Assembly: GCA_027057815.1 (NCBI GenBank)
Contig: JALURD010000152.1
Location: 1-11,027 of the forward strand
Reading direction: 5' to 3'
DNA: 11,027 nucleotides
From: Acidilobaceae archaeon
Lineage (GTDB): Archaea > Thermoproteota > Thermoprotei_A > Sulfolobales > Acidilobaceae
Shown here: positions 1-7,091 of the stretch, piece after piece
How the letters are laid out: every line of letters begins with the position of its first letter
Position numbering within the stretch: position 1 is the stretch's first letter
Notes under the pieces: generated by a model
Database searches by the model: none
What the model saw: the letters and a program-made list of their open reading frames with translations, nothing else
Told to the model about the DNA's origin: nothing
Position numbers and translations under genes: made by a program

Positions 1-1406
1 GGTACCGGCTAGATAGGCTCGGGATCCCGCTTATCGAGGTGGCCACAGGGCCCGACATCCACGACCCAAGGGAGGCCTACGAGGTCGCTCTAGCCCTCGG
101 TAGGCTCTTCAGGCTTACGGGTAGGGTGAAGAGAGGCCTCGGCACAATAAGGCAGGACTTGAATGTTAGCATTAGGGGTGGAGCTAAGACTGAGATTAAG
201 GGTGTCCAGAGGCTAGACCTTATCCCAAAGGTTATAGAGTATGAAGTACAGAGACAGGTTAGACTCCTAGAGCTGAAGAAGGAGCTCGAAAGAAGGGGGC
301 TCAGCGAGGACGTGCTGAAAGACTCCAAGCCAGTCGATGTAACTCAAGTGTTCGAGTCTACGAAGAGTAAGGTTATCAAGAGGGCGCTGCAGAGAGGTGG
401 CAGAGTCTATGCTGTCGTGCTCCCTGGCTTCCACGGGTTGCTTGGATGGGAACTTATGCCGAGGAGGAGGTTCGGCACGGAGCTGGCGGACTATGCTAGA
501 TTCTGGGCCGACGTTGGCGGAATATTCCACACAGACGAGCTACCCGCTTACGGTATAACCCAGGATGAAGTTGACAAGCTCTACGAAGTCCTTGGAGCGC
601 GGAAGGGTGTAGACGCCATAGTTATAGTAGCCGACGAGCCAGAGAAAGCTGTTAAAGCTCTTGAAACCGTCGTTGAGAGAGCCAGGATGGCCTTCCATGG
701 CGTACCCGAGGAGACCCGTGGAGCTCTAGAAGATGGAACGACGAAGTTCCTGAGGCCCAGGCCGGGTAGTGCCAGGATGTACCCAGAGACTGATATACCG
801 CCTCTCGAGGTAACAGAGGACATGCATAGGGAGGCTGAAGCCATCAAGCCAGAGCCTGTTGAAGTCAAGATGAGAAGGCTGGTTGATGAGTACGGGTTGA
901 GCAAGGAGCTTGCAGAACAGGTTATCAGCGATATACGCCTTGACCTCATTGAGAGACTCATTCGGAAATATGGCGGCCAAGTGAGCCCAAAGGTGATCGC
1001 CAGCCTATTTGTCGTGACCCTGAGAGGCCTTAAAGGTGAAGGAGTAGACGTTGATTCAATAAGCGACGAGGCCCTAGAGGACCTGGTCGCCCTCATAGCC
1101 GAGGGTAAGGTAGCCAAAGAGGCGGCAGAGGATATACTCAAGCTCCTAGCGAAAGAGCCAGGACTCTCCGCCAAGGAGGCTGCAGAGAAGCTTGGCTTGA
1201 CCAGGGTTTCAAGGGAGGAGGCAGAGAAGATAATAGAGAAAATCATCGAAGACAACATGGAGGCTATCAAGGCGCGCGGCGAGAAAGCCTACGGACTCCT
1301 CATGGGTAGGGCCATGGCAATTCTCAGGGGAAGGATCGAGGGTAAGGTGGTAGCGGAAATTGTTAGAAAGAAGCTGCAGGAAGTCCTCTCAAGCCAATCT
1401 TCCTGA
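1..1406 (+). CDS. gatE: Glu-tRNA(Gln) amidotransferase subunit E, 5'-truncated by the window
   Basis: GatE is the tRNA-binding and kinase/transamidase subunit of the archaeal GatDE complex. It converts misacylated Glu-tRNA(Gln) to Gln-tRNA(Gln) in the cytoplasm, using ammonia supplied by GatD. The frame is open from base 3, and the first readable residues (…LDRLGIPLIEVATGPDI) are the conserved GatB/GatE nucleotide-site segment, so GTG at 39 is not the real start and the N-terminus lies outside. About 467 of roughly 620-640 residues are visible. In order they are the rest of the cradle domain (TIRQDLNVSI), the AspRS-like GAD insertion that distinguishes GatE from GatB (LPGFHGLLGWELMPRRRFG through RKGVDAIVIVAD), the return to the cradle (GSARMYPETDIPP), a helical domain, and a YqeY-like tail (SREEAEKIIEKIIEDN…GRIEGKVV) that in the family contacts the tRNA elbow. 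It ends at TGA 1404-1406. GatD is not visible. Confidence 0.95.
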   Translation, partial: YRLDRLGIPLIEVATGPDIHDPREAYEVALALGRLFRLTGRVKRGLGTIRQDLNVSIRGGAKTEIKGVQRLDLIPKVIEYEVQRQVRLLELKKELERRGLSEDVLKDSKPVDVTQVFESTKSKVIKRALQRGGRVYAVVLPGFHGLLGWELMPRRRFGTELADYARFWADVGGIFHTDELPAYGITQDEVDKLYEVLGARKGVDAIVIVADEPEKAVKALETVVERARMAFHGVPEETRGALEDGTTKFLRPRPGSARMYPETDIPPLEVTEDMHREAEAIKPEPVEVKMRRLVDEYGLSKELAEQVISDIRLDLIERLIRKYGGQVSPKVIASLFVVTLRGLKGEGVDVDSISDEALEDLVALIAEGKVAKEAAEDILKLLAKEPGLSAKEAAEKLGLTRVSREEAEKIIEKIIEDNMEAIKARGEKAYGLLMGRAMAILRGRIEGKVVAEIVRKKLQEVLSSQSS

Positions 1407-1518
1407 ACAGCTTGTTAGTCCATCTTTTCTCCCCCAATTCACGAATCGGCTCTATTGAGATTACAATACTTGCCTTGAATAGTGCCTGAATACCAAATAC
1501 CAACAATGGGAGGCGTGG
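1407..1518 (+). terminator. gatE 3' gap with weak pyrimidine-rich terminator
   Basis: This 112-nt gap between gatE and the next + gene contains a pyrimidine-rich tract at about 1421-1435 (CATCTTTTCTCCCCC). Archaeal termination usually occurs at T-rich tracts without a hairpin, so this could end gatE transcription. No convincing TATA box is visible before the next gene, so readthrough is also possible. Confidence 0.25.
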
Positions 1519-2172
1519 GTGCCCTGCTACTTGAGGGGGTCTAGCAGTTTCCACGATCTCATAGACGTTTTCAAGGAAGGTTTCGTAGTCGGCAACATCA
1601 TCGTGAAGGGTAGGATCTGGCGGGGCAGGTTCCCTGAGGAATACAATATAGAGGCCATCGTCGAATCTATTGAATGCCGTGGTCCGCTTTTCCATGTTAA
1701 AGTCTTTACGGGGCGTCCTCCATACTATAAGCCATGGGTTGAAATTCATAGTATCTTATCCTCAGCCTGCGGGGTTACCTTTGGAGGCATGGTTGAGGAC
1801 GCTGTCCTAGACCTGCTATCAGCTCATGCTAGCCCCGGTGGCAGGGTGTTCGTGGAGTACGAGTGGGATCCCGTAACCATTAAGGAGTTGGAGTCGGGGA
1901 TCCCTCCAGCTCTCTCCCGACTTGGGTATAAGTTGTTAGTGAGGGGGTTCACTTGGTTCAAGGACTGGTACTACCCTGAGGGCTTCATGGAGGGTGGTAG
2001 GAAGCTGCAGGCCGAGAAGCCTACCACGCCTGAAGACGCTAGGGAGCACTTGAAAGCCCTTGCGTTGCAGGCGAGGGCGCTGATAGATAGGGGTGTTCCT
2101 CAAGGTATGGAAAGAGTGGAGAGCAGGGCTAGGGGGATCCTGCTACTTTTAGGCCTTAACTATGGCCTCTAG
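1519..2172 (+). CDS. Conserved archaeal protein of unknown function, possibly DUF1122 family
   Basis: A 217-residue soluble protein without signal peptide or membrane segment. The GTG start is chosen because GGAGG at 1509-1513 lies 5 nt upstream, while the only nearby ATG (1506) is in another frame. The most distinctive stretch is the C-terminal half: GGRVFVEYEWDP (residues 108-118), then GIPPALSRLGYKLLVRGFTWF (127-147), then KDWYYPEGFMEGGRKLQAEKP (148-168). It is rich in aromatic and Gly residues and looks like a conserved ligand or substrate pocket. From memory this pattern resembles DUF1122, an archaeal family with an acetyltransferase-like fold, but I cannot run a search to confirm that. 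No catalytic function should be assumed. The 3' end overlaps the convergent phosphorylase gene by 24 nt. Confidence 0.75.
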   Translation: MPCYLRGSSSFHDLIDVFKEGFVVGNIIVKGRIWRGRFPEEYNIEAIVESIECRGPLFHVKVFTGRPPYYKPWVEIHSILSSACGVTFGGMVEDAVLDLLSAHASPGGRVFVEYEWDPVTIKELESGIPPALSRLGYKLLVRGFTWFKDWYYPEGFMEGGRKLQAEKPTTPEDAREHLKALALQARALIDRGVPQGMERVESRARGILLLLGLNYGL

Positions 2173-2868
2173 GACGGCTCTCGCAGCTTTTTCCATATAC
2201 TCTTTCAATTCCTCGTGACCTAGAAGCATCTCTTTGCCTGGGATGACTAGATTATCTGAGACTACTAGTAAGGCTCCTGCCCTGAAACTCCTGAGCTGTG
2301 CTATGGCAAATAGTGTGGCTGCCTCCATTTCGACGGCTATGAAACCCAGCTTAGCCATTCTCCTAGCGAAGCCTGGATCCTCAGCGTAGAAGGCATCACT
2401 ACTGAAGACTGGACCTGCGTGTACGTCGAGCCCAGTTTTCCTCGCCTCTTCCTCTAAGAGTACAGTTAGCCTGGGATCGGGAGATGCTGGCGGGTTCACT
2501 GCCCCGAAGTACTGGCCTATAGTCCCCCCGGGATTATAGCCCGCCCCGGTTACTACAACCACATGGCCAACGTCTACTTCTTCTGTCAATCCTCCACAGG
2601 TCCCAAGTCTCACCATTACTTTGGCTCCAAGCATTTTGAGCTCCTCAAAGACTATGGCTGAGCTAGCAGCTCCCACTCCGTGAACTGCAACGCTTACACG
2701 GGTACCCTTGTACTCCCCCGTGTAGACGTAGAATCCCCTGTTACTGTTGACTAGTTTCGCGTCCTCCAGCATGTTAGCCAAGAACTCAGCCCTGGCAGGA
2801 TCACCTACGACTACAACCCTTTCAGCCACGTCCCCGAGTTTAGCCTTTATATGCTGAGGCTCAGGCAT
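2149..2868 (-). CDS. Purine-nucleoside / 5'-methylthioadenosine phosphorylase (NP-I, hexameric type)
   Basis: This enzyme cleaves purine nucleosides, probably including 5'-methylthioadenosine, with phosphate to give free base and (methylthio)ribose-1-phosphate. That is a salvage step after polyamine or SAM metabolism. The 239 residues match the usual length of hexameric NP-I enzymes. Visible motifs are the phosphate-binding VVGDPARA (20-27), R87 in MVRLGTCGGL (85-94), the ribose-binding EMEA (180-183), and the base-recognising S204-D205 in VVSDN. The Asp argues for purine rather than uridine specificity. The sequence closely resembles the Sulfolobus methylthioadenosine phosphorylase as I remember it (FSSDAFYAED is shared). 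ATG 2866-2868 is supported by SD AGGTGG (complement of 2875-2880), 6 nt away, and a TATA box further upstream. It lies downstream of S30e on the same strand but has its own promoter. Exact substrate range cannot be read from sequence. Confidence 0.93.
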   Translation of the reverse strand: MPEPQHIKAKLGDVAERVVVVGDPARAEFLANMLEDAKLVNSNRGFYVYTGEYKGTRVSVAVHGVGAASSAIVFEELKMLGAKVMVRLGTCGGLTEEVDVGHVVVVTGAGYNPGGTIGQYFGAVNPPASPDPRLTVLLEEEARKTGLDVHAGPVFSSDAFYAEDPGFARRMAKLGFIAVEMEAATLFAIAQLRSFRAGALLVVSDNLVIPGKEMLLGHEELKEYMEKAARAVLEAIVKA

Positions 2869-2907
2869 GGACGGCCACCTTGCATGAACACGAGTGCCGT
2901 GTAATCG

Positions 2908-2915
2908 CTTTAAAA
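2908..2915 (-). promoter_or_regulatory. TATA box for the phosphorylase gene
   Basis: On the minus strand this reads TTTTAAAG, matching the crenarchaeal TATA consensus. A start site about 25 nt downstream (near 2884) would give a leader of about 16 nt carrying the SD at 2875-2880, a normal archaeal arrangement. Confidence 0.55.
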
Positions 2916-2957
2916 CGTGTTAATGCATTGAGGACGCTGTTCTATACTTTTTAAGAT

Positions 2958-2962
2958 AAAAA
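2958..2962 (-). terminator. T-tract downstream of S30e
   Basis: On the minus strand a TTTTT run (in CGTTTTTATC) lies about 30 nt beyond the S30e stop codon. Oligo-T on the non-template strand is the typical archaeal termination signal. A second nearby tract (2948-2952) is T-rich on the opposite strand. Confidence 0.35.
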
Positions 2963-2992
2963 CGGAGAATAGAGTACTATTTTGGCGAACGT

Positions 2993-3157
2993 TTACCTTC
3001 TCCTGCCTGCTGGCTGCAGCGCAGCTTGTAGTATTCTCCTCTCATACTTCAGCTTGTTCTTGAGTCTTGGCGGGAGGTTCTTCTTAGGCTTTGGCTCTAT
3101 CTTGGGCGTCTGCTTTCTTACCTTTCCAGCTTTCGTCATCGAGCCGTGGGTTGGCAT
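2993..3157 (-). CDS. rps30e: Small ribosomal subunit protein eS30 (S30e)
   Basis: A 54-residue, strongly basic protein of the 30S subunit, found in Archaea and Eukarya but not Bacteria. It starts MPTHGSMTKAGKVR, the family N-terminal signature (normally MPTHGSLTKAGKVR), followed by QTPKI, a Pro/Lys-rich middle (EPKPKKNLPPR), RLKNKLKYERRIL, and a short C-terminal GRRR. Length is normal for archaeal S30e. ATG 3155-3157 is chosen because the MPTHGS start is conserved and SD GGGTGG (complement of 3165-3170) lies 7 nt upstream; the internal ATG six codons later would remove the signature. Stop is TAA at 2993-2995. The opposite strand carries a longer but spurious hydrophobic frame, so this gene is easily missed. 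It is divergent from nop5 and upstream of the phosphorylase. Confidence 0.95.
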   Translation of the reverse strand: MPTHGSMTKAGKVRKQTPKIEPKPKKNLPPRLKNKLKYERRILQAALQPAGRRR

Positions 3158-3198
3158 ATCCCGTCCACCCGTGCTGATACTTGCTTGGCTGGCTCACT

Positions 3199-3228
3199 CT
3201 TTTAAGGTTGTTCCTCTACCTTTTAATC
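3199..3228. promoter_or_regulatory. Shared divergent promoter region, S30e / nop5 operon
   Basis: Two TATA-like elements lie in the short gap between the divergent genes: CTTTTAAG at 3199-3206 and CCTTTTAATC at 3219-3228. The first reads CTTAAAAG on the minus strand and would place the S30e start site near 3176, just upstream of its SD. On the plus strand the second would start nop5 at about 3250, essentially leaderless at GTG 3251, or with a leader of about 20 nt if ATG 3272 is used. Which box serves which direction cannot be fixed by eye. Confidence 0.5.
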
Positions 3229-3250
3229 GCTGGGATAGAGCTGGAGGCAG

Positions 3251-4519
3251 GTGACTGAGCTTAGGGCGGTGATGGGTTTGGTATCTAAGGTTTACGTTGT
3301 GGATTTCCCGTACGGGTGCTTCGCCCTTGACGAGAGGGGCGAGGTAATAGAGTATGAGCTTGGCCCCAAGAACATGGATGACGCCGTGGAAGAGGCATTG
3401 AAAATAGAGAGGGGGGAGCTGAACCAAGCACAGGCAAAGCTTGCAGAGAAGCTCAAGGAGCGTGGCATTACAAGCATCGTTCTGGAAGACGACAATGAAG
3501 CTAGGCTCTTCTCCAAGCTGGGGTTCGAGACGAGCGTCGAGCCCGCTGCTGAGCCCTTCTACAAGGCCAGGCTAGCCATGGCAGAGCTTGCGGTTAAGAC
3601 AGAATTTGTGAAGGACGAAAAAGAGTTTGCAGAATGGCTCTTTAACGTCGAGTTGGAGTACACTAGGAGAAAGCTGAGGAGCGCCGCTCAGAAGAGGGAC
3701 CTACTGGCCGCACAGGCGATAAGAGCGATAGACGACATCGATAGAACAATCAACCTATTCATAGCACGCCTAAGGGAGTGGTATAGCCTACACTTCCCTG
3801 AATTAAACGATATACTTAAGGATCACGAACTCTACGCAAAGCTAGTCGCTGAGCTAGGTCACAGAGACTTAATTACCGAAGAGGCTCTTACAAAGCTAGG
3901 CTTCAGCGAGCAGAAAGCTAAGGAGGTAGCCAAGGCTGCCAGGAATAGCATTGGCGCCGACCTCTCCGAATTCGACATCAACGCTATACAAACACTTGCC
4001 AGCATCATAACTCAGCTCTACCAGCTTAGACGCCAACTCGCTGGCTACATAGAAGCCGTGATGAAAGAGGTAGCACCCAACATTACAGCACTTGTAGGCC
4101 CGCTTCTAGGAGCTAGGCTCATTAGCCTCGCAGGCGGCTTAGAGAAGCTCGCTAGGATGCCTGCTAGCACCATTCAGGTGCTGGGCGCTGAAAAGGCTCT
4201 ATTCAGAGCCCTAAGAACTGGCGGTAAGCCTCCAAAGCACGGCATTATCTTCCAGTACCCCGATATTCATAGGAGCCCAAGATGGCAGAGGGGTAAGATC
4301 GCGAGAGCCCTAGCCGCAAAGCTTGCAATCGCAGCCAAGGTTGACGCCTTTACCGGCAGATTCATAGGCGACAAGCTCAGGGAAGAGCTTAGGAAAAGGA
4401 TAGAGGAAATCAAGAGGATATACGCCAAGCCTCCCAAGAGGAAGAGGGAGGAGAGACCTGCGAGGCCGCCCAAGCGTGGCAGGCCGCCCAGGCGCAGGAG
4501 GGGCAAGAAGAGGAGGTGA
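3251..4519 (+). CDS. nop5: Nop5 (Nop56/58), core protein of the box C/D sRNP
   Basis: Nop5 is the scaffold of the archaeal box C/D ribonucleoprotein. It binds L7Ae-bound guide RNA, dimerises through a coiled coil and recruits fibrillarin for 2'-O-methylation of rRNA and tRNA. Numbered from GTG 3251 (422 aa), it has an N-terminal fibrillarin-binding domain (about 8-120), a long helical coiled-coil region (about 125-275), and the NOP domain from NITALVGPLLGARLISLAGG (277-296) through GAEKALFRALRTGGKPPKHG (312-331) to about 370. A Lys/Arg/Pro-rich tail (394-422) ends in RRRRGKKRR. The start is uncertain. GTG 3251 has GGAGG at 3243-3247 but only a 3-nt gap. ATG 3272 (415 aa, MGLVSKVYVVDF) better matches family N-termini but has only a weak GGTG. 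It heads the operon with fibrillarin. Confidence 0.95.
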   Translation: MTELRAVMGLVSKVYVVDFPYGCFALDERGEVIEYELGPKNMDDAVEEALKIERGELNQAQAKLAEKLKERGITSIVLEDDNEARLFSKLGFETSVEPAAEPFYKARLAMAELAVKTEFVKDEKEFAEWLFNVELEYTRRKLRSAAQKRDLLAAQAIRAIDDIDRTINLFIARLREWYSLHFPELNDILKDHELYAKLVAELGHRDLITEEALTKLGFSEQKAKEVAKAARNSIGADLSEFDINAIQTLASIITQLYQLRRQLAGYIEAVMKEVAPNITALVGPLLGARLISLAGGLEKLARMPASTIQVLGAEKALFRALRTGGKPPKHGIIFQYPDIHRSPRWQRGKIARALAAKLAIAAKVDAFTGRFIGDKLREELRKRIEEIKRIYAKPPKRKREERPARPPKRGRPPRRRRGKKRR

Positions 4520-4542
4520 ACTCCTTAATATTTGAGGGGTGA

Positions 4543-5253
4543 ATGGCTGTGGTAGAGGTTGTTGGCGTAAAAGAGCATCCCAAGTGGAAGGGCGTATACG
4601 TTATCGAGTTCGAGGACGGTAGCCTTAGGATTGGAACTAAGAACCTAGTACCCGGCCAGAGAGTCTACGGCGAGAGGCTCATCAAGTTTGAGGGCGAAGA
4701 GTACAGGGAATGGAACGCTTACAGAAGCAAGCTAGCTGCAGCATTACTCAAGGGCTTAATCGAACTACCCATCAAGGAGAGCGACAAGATACTCTACCTC
4801 GGCATTGCCAGCGGGACTACTGCCAGCCATGTAAGCGACATCATAGGCCCCGAAGGCAGGATATATGGAGTGGAATTCGCACCCAGAGTCATGAGGGACC
4901 TATTACTCGTCGTTGCCGAGAGGAGAAACATATACCCAATATTAGGAGATGCAAGGTTCCCAGAGAAGTACCGCCACCTAGTGGAGGCTGTAGACGGACT
5001 CTATGCCGATGTCGCGCAGCCCGACCAGGCAGCCATCGTTGCCAGAAACGCGTCATTCTTCCTAAAAGACGGAGGTTACATGTTAATGGCGGTCAAGGCC
5101 AGAAGCATAGACGTAACCCTCGCTCCTAGCGACGTTTACAAGAGAGAGATCGAGACCCTAAAAGAGGCAGGGTTCGAAATTGTAGACGTAGTTCACCTGG
5201 ACCCCTTCGACAGAGACCATGCTATGATATACGCGAGGTATCGCAGAGGCTAG
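4543..5253 (+). CDS. flpA: Fibrillarin-like rRNA/tRNA 2'-O-methyltransferase
   Basis: Fibrillarin is the SAM-dependent methyltransferase of the box C/D sRNP. It methylates the ribose 2'-OH at the position set by the guide RNA. The 236-aa length is typical of archaeal fibrillarin, which lacks the eukaryotic GAR domain. A β-sheet N-domain (1-55) is followed by a Rossmann-fold domain: motif I YLGIASGTTASHVSDI (85-100), the acidic SAM-ribose contact VEF (110-112), GDARFP (135-140), and ADVAQPDQA (155-163). The K-D-K-H residues expected for this family appear at K63 (YRSKLAAAL), D156, K185 (KARSID) and H226. It begins 23 nt after nop5, with SD GAGGGGTGA at 4534-4542 directly before the ATG, consistent with one transcript and 1:1 assembly with Nop5. 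Confidence 0.97.
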   Translation: MAVVEVVGVKEHPKWKGVYVIEFEDGSLRIGTKNLVPGQRVYGERLIKFEGEEYREWNAYRSKLAAALLKGLIELPIKESDKILYLGIASGTTASHVSDIIGPEGRIYGVEFAPRVMRDLLLVVAERRNIYPILGDARFPEKYRHLVEAVDGLYADVAQPDQAAIVARNASFFLKDGGYMLMAVKARSIDVTLAPSDVYKREIETLKEAGFEIVDVVHLDPFDRDHAMIYARYRRG

Positions 5254-5261
5254 CGGGAGGC

Positions 5262-5693
5262 ATGAACCCCCCTAGCGAGCGCCAGAAAAGGCTAGTCACG
5301 TCAAAATATAGACGTGAGGTTAGCAAGCTTCAGTCTTACTGGCCTGCTTCTTTCATAACATTAGAGGAGGCTGTATTATCGGATAAGCCCGGGATCCTGC
5401 TACTCGACGGGACTTTCCACGAGTTTGACCCGGAACACATTAAAGGTATGGCCAGTGAAATCCCAAAGATACTCTGGCCCCTCATTAATCTACCCATACT
5501 CCTCCACTATGAAAGAGATTCCACGGGAAGAACCCTCTTCCGAGTCGCCGGGGATTCATGGCAAAGGAGGGCAGTTGCACTCCTTTTGACAGGCGAGCTA
5601 ACCGCCGATGGGAAGAGCGTGCTTGAGGCCAGCGAGGCACTGGAACTTCTATCGAAGTATAGGAGCCTTTTCTTCGTGACACTAAAGCTTTAA
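5262..5693 (+). CDS. UPF0216 / DUF61 family archaeal protein
   Basis: A 143-aa protein that I assign to the archaeal UPF0216 (DUF61) family. Its pattern is a helix, then LPxxRK-like 'YWPASFITLEEAV' (26-38), GILLLDGTFHEFDPEHI (44-60), the hydrophobic LINLPILLHY (74-83), and RVAGDSWQRRAVALLL (94-109). No biochemical function is known to me for the family and no catalytic motif is apparent. The ATG is the only plausible start: it lies 8 nt after the fibrillarin stop, with GGGAGG at 5255-5260 unusually close (1 nt), suggesting translation coupled to fibrillarin. Third place in the nop5-fibrillarin transcript suggests, by association only, a role connected to guide RNPs or rRNA/tRNA maturation. 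Confidence 0.85.
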   Translation: MNPPSERQKRLVTSKYRREVSKLQSYWPASFITLEEAVLSDKPGILLLDGTFHEFDPEHIKGMASEIPKILWPLINLPILLHYERDSTGRTLFRVAGDSWQRRAVALLLTGELTADGKSVLEASEALELLSKYRSLFFVTLKL

Positions 5694-5721
5694 CGGCGAA
5701 CCTCACGTAAATGCAAGAAGC

Positions 5722-5797
5722 GGCTGGGATGAGCAAGTTACGCACTGCCGAGCCCCCTATAGGGGGCTTTGCGGACGGCCCTCCTAGGTGACCAGCC
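5722..5797. other. Structured gap between convergent genes, with perfect 18-bp palindrome
   Basis: The 105-nt gap between the UPF0216 and threonine deaminase stops contains the perfect palindrome AGCCCCCTATAGGGGGCT at 5751-5768. As RNA it would form a seven-pair GC-rich hairpin with a TATA loop, followed on the plus strand by TTT. Outside it GGCTGG (5722-5727) can pair with CCAGCC (5792-5797), and GCCG/CGGC segments lie between. It may be an RNA 3'-end or stability element for the plus-strand operon, a protein-binding palindrome, or a small structured RNA. Hairpin terminators are not the usual archaeal mechanism. Confidence 0.5.
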
Positions 5798-5798
5798 C

Positions 5799-7034
5799 TT
5801 AGACCCTAACTCTACCGAATGGGAGGCCCATAGCGTTTAGCTCTGCTATAATCTCGTCTACAAGCTCCTCGCTAGGAGCTTCGGCTATCACTTCAATAGC
5901 CGCCCAACCTGGGTCTAGAAACGGTACTAGCCTATCATGCCTTATGTCGATAATGTTAAACCTTGCCTTGGCCAGCACTTCAAGTACTCTGTTAAGCTGG
6001 CCCGGCTGGTCGGGTACTGCTCCTCTTATACGCACTATTCTGTTAGCTCTAACTAGCTCCCTCTCAACAAGTGTTGTCAAGCGGGTCAGGTCCATGTTTC
6101 CACCCGATATTATGGCTACTACTCTCTTACCGGAAACGTCGATTTTACCGCCGATTATGGCCGCGAGAGCAGCCGCGCCAGCGCCTTCAGCTAGTATTTT
6201 ACTCCTCTCAAGCAGCATGAAGATCGTGTGCGCGACTTCGCTATCTGTGACAGTCACTATGTCGTCCACCAGCTCGGAGACAAGCTTGTACGTGAGCTCG
6301 CCGGGCTTTTTAGTTACTAGACCATCCATGAGGCCTGGCCGAGCCTCAACCTGGACAGGTCTGCCCTTCTCAATACTCTTTTTCATCTTGTCGGCATAAC
6401 TTGGCTCTACACCGATTATTTTGATGTTGCTGCCTAGGTGCCTTCTCAAGCCCACCGCGATTCCGCTTATTAGCCCACCGCCGCCAACGGGTACAACAAC
6501 AACGTCGGGTGGCTGGTTCATTTGCTTAAGTATCTCGAGGGCTATAGTTCCCTGGCCAGCTATTACTTTGGCATCATCGAATGGATGAACGAAGACTCTA
6601 CCTTCAGCCTCGGCTATCTCTATTGCTCTCTGGTAGGCTTCATCATATACTCGCCCATGCAGAACTACTTCAGCTCCGTAATTTCTAGTGGCCTCTATTT
6701 TAGCCAAGGGAGCTGATATAGGCATAACTATCTTAGCGCTTACGCCCTGCCTAGAGGCTGCGTATGCCACGCCCTGCGCGTGATTTCCAGCGCTTGCTGC
6801 TACCACGCCCTTGCGTTTCTCCTCATCGCTTAGACTCCATATTTTATAGTATGCGCCCCTAACTTTGAAAGAACCCGTCTTCTGCAGGTTCTCGAGTTTA
6901 AGGTAGACATCCGCCCCTGTGAGGCGTGAGAACGTGGCAGAATAGTCTAGAGGCGTAGTGTGGACTACACCACGGAGGACCTCACCGGCTTTGACGATGT
7001 CCTCATATATCGATTCTAGGAGATTCGAATCCAC
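5799..7034 (-). CDS. ilvA: Threonine deaminase (threonine ammonia-lyase) with C-terminal ACT domain
   Basis: A PLP enzyme that converts L-threonine to 2-oxobutyrate and ammonia, the entry to isoleucine synthesis, or threonine catabolism. The fold-type II PLP domain occupies about 1-320. The Schiff-base lysine is K57 in GSFKVRGA, the substrate loop is SAGNHAQG (81-88), the PLP-phosphate loop is GGGG (184-187), and SGGN (310-313) contacts the pyridine ring. A single ACT domain (about 335-411, RIRGAVPDQPGQL…) is the likely amino-acid effector site. The 411-aa length and lone ACT match the short IlvA/TdcB-with-ACT type rather than the about 510-aa biosynthetic enzyme, so allosteric specificity is uncertain. 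The start is GTG 7032-7034, preceded by SD AGGTGG (complement of 7041-7046) at 6-nt spacing. It is divergent from the prenyltransferase and converges on the UPF0216 gene. Confidence 0.94.
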   Translation of the reverse strand: MDSNLLESIYEDIVKAGEVLRGVVHTTPLDYSATFSRLTGADVYLKLENLQKTGSFKVRGAYYKIWSLSDEEKRKGVVAASAGNHAQGVAYAASRQGVSAKIVMPISAPLAKIEATRNYGAEVVLHGRVYDEAYQRAIEIAEAEGRVFVHPFDDAKVIAGQGTIALEILKQMNQPPDVVVVPVGGGGLISGIAVGLRRHLGSNIKIIGVEPSYADKMKKSIEKGRPVQVEARPGLMDGLVTKKPGELTYKLVSELVDDIVTVTDSEVAHTIFMLLERSKILAEGAGAAALAAIIGGKIDVSGKRVVAIISGGNMDLTRLTTLVERELVRANRIVRIRGAVPDQPGQLNRVLEVLAKARFNIIDIRHDRLVPFLDPGWAAIEVIAEAPSEELVDEIIAELNAMGLPFGRVRV

Positions 7035-7091
7035 AGCCTACCACCTTATAGTGCATCTTACATAACTAATGATTAACGCTCTCAGCGAATT

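Noticed and set aside
39..41. GTG at 39 as the start of gatE
   Set aside because: The frame is open to the window edge and the residues before it belong to the conserved GatB/GatE core, so the gene starts outside.
581..1270. A long minus-strand frame (229 aa) opposite gatE
   Set aside because: Ser/Leu/Thr-rich shadow of an acidic and basic coding strand, with no motif, and gatE is clearly coding.
1363..1749. A minus-strand 128-aa frame spanning the gatE end, the gap and the next gene's start
   Set aside because: It overlaps two plus-strand genes, has no recognisable motif and no convincing SD. Coding by the plus strand explains the region.
2982..3254. A plus-strand frame coding a 90-aa hydrophobic, membrane-like protein
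   Set aside because: It is the antisense of S30e. The Leu/Phe/Ser-rich composition is what a Lys/Glu-rich minus-strand gene gives in reverse, and there is no proper SD.
4710..5129. A plus-strand 139-aa frame inside fibrillarin
   Set aside because: It is out of frame with fibrillarin, whose motifs are intact throughout. The alternative has an Arg/Gln/His-rich random composition.
5722..5803. The structured gap as an H/ACA guide RNA (AGA six nt past the outer stem)
   Set aside because: The internal loops are too large (about 19 and 12+ nt), no kink-turn is visible, and a three-base ANA match is weak.
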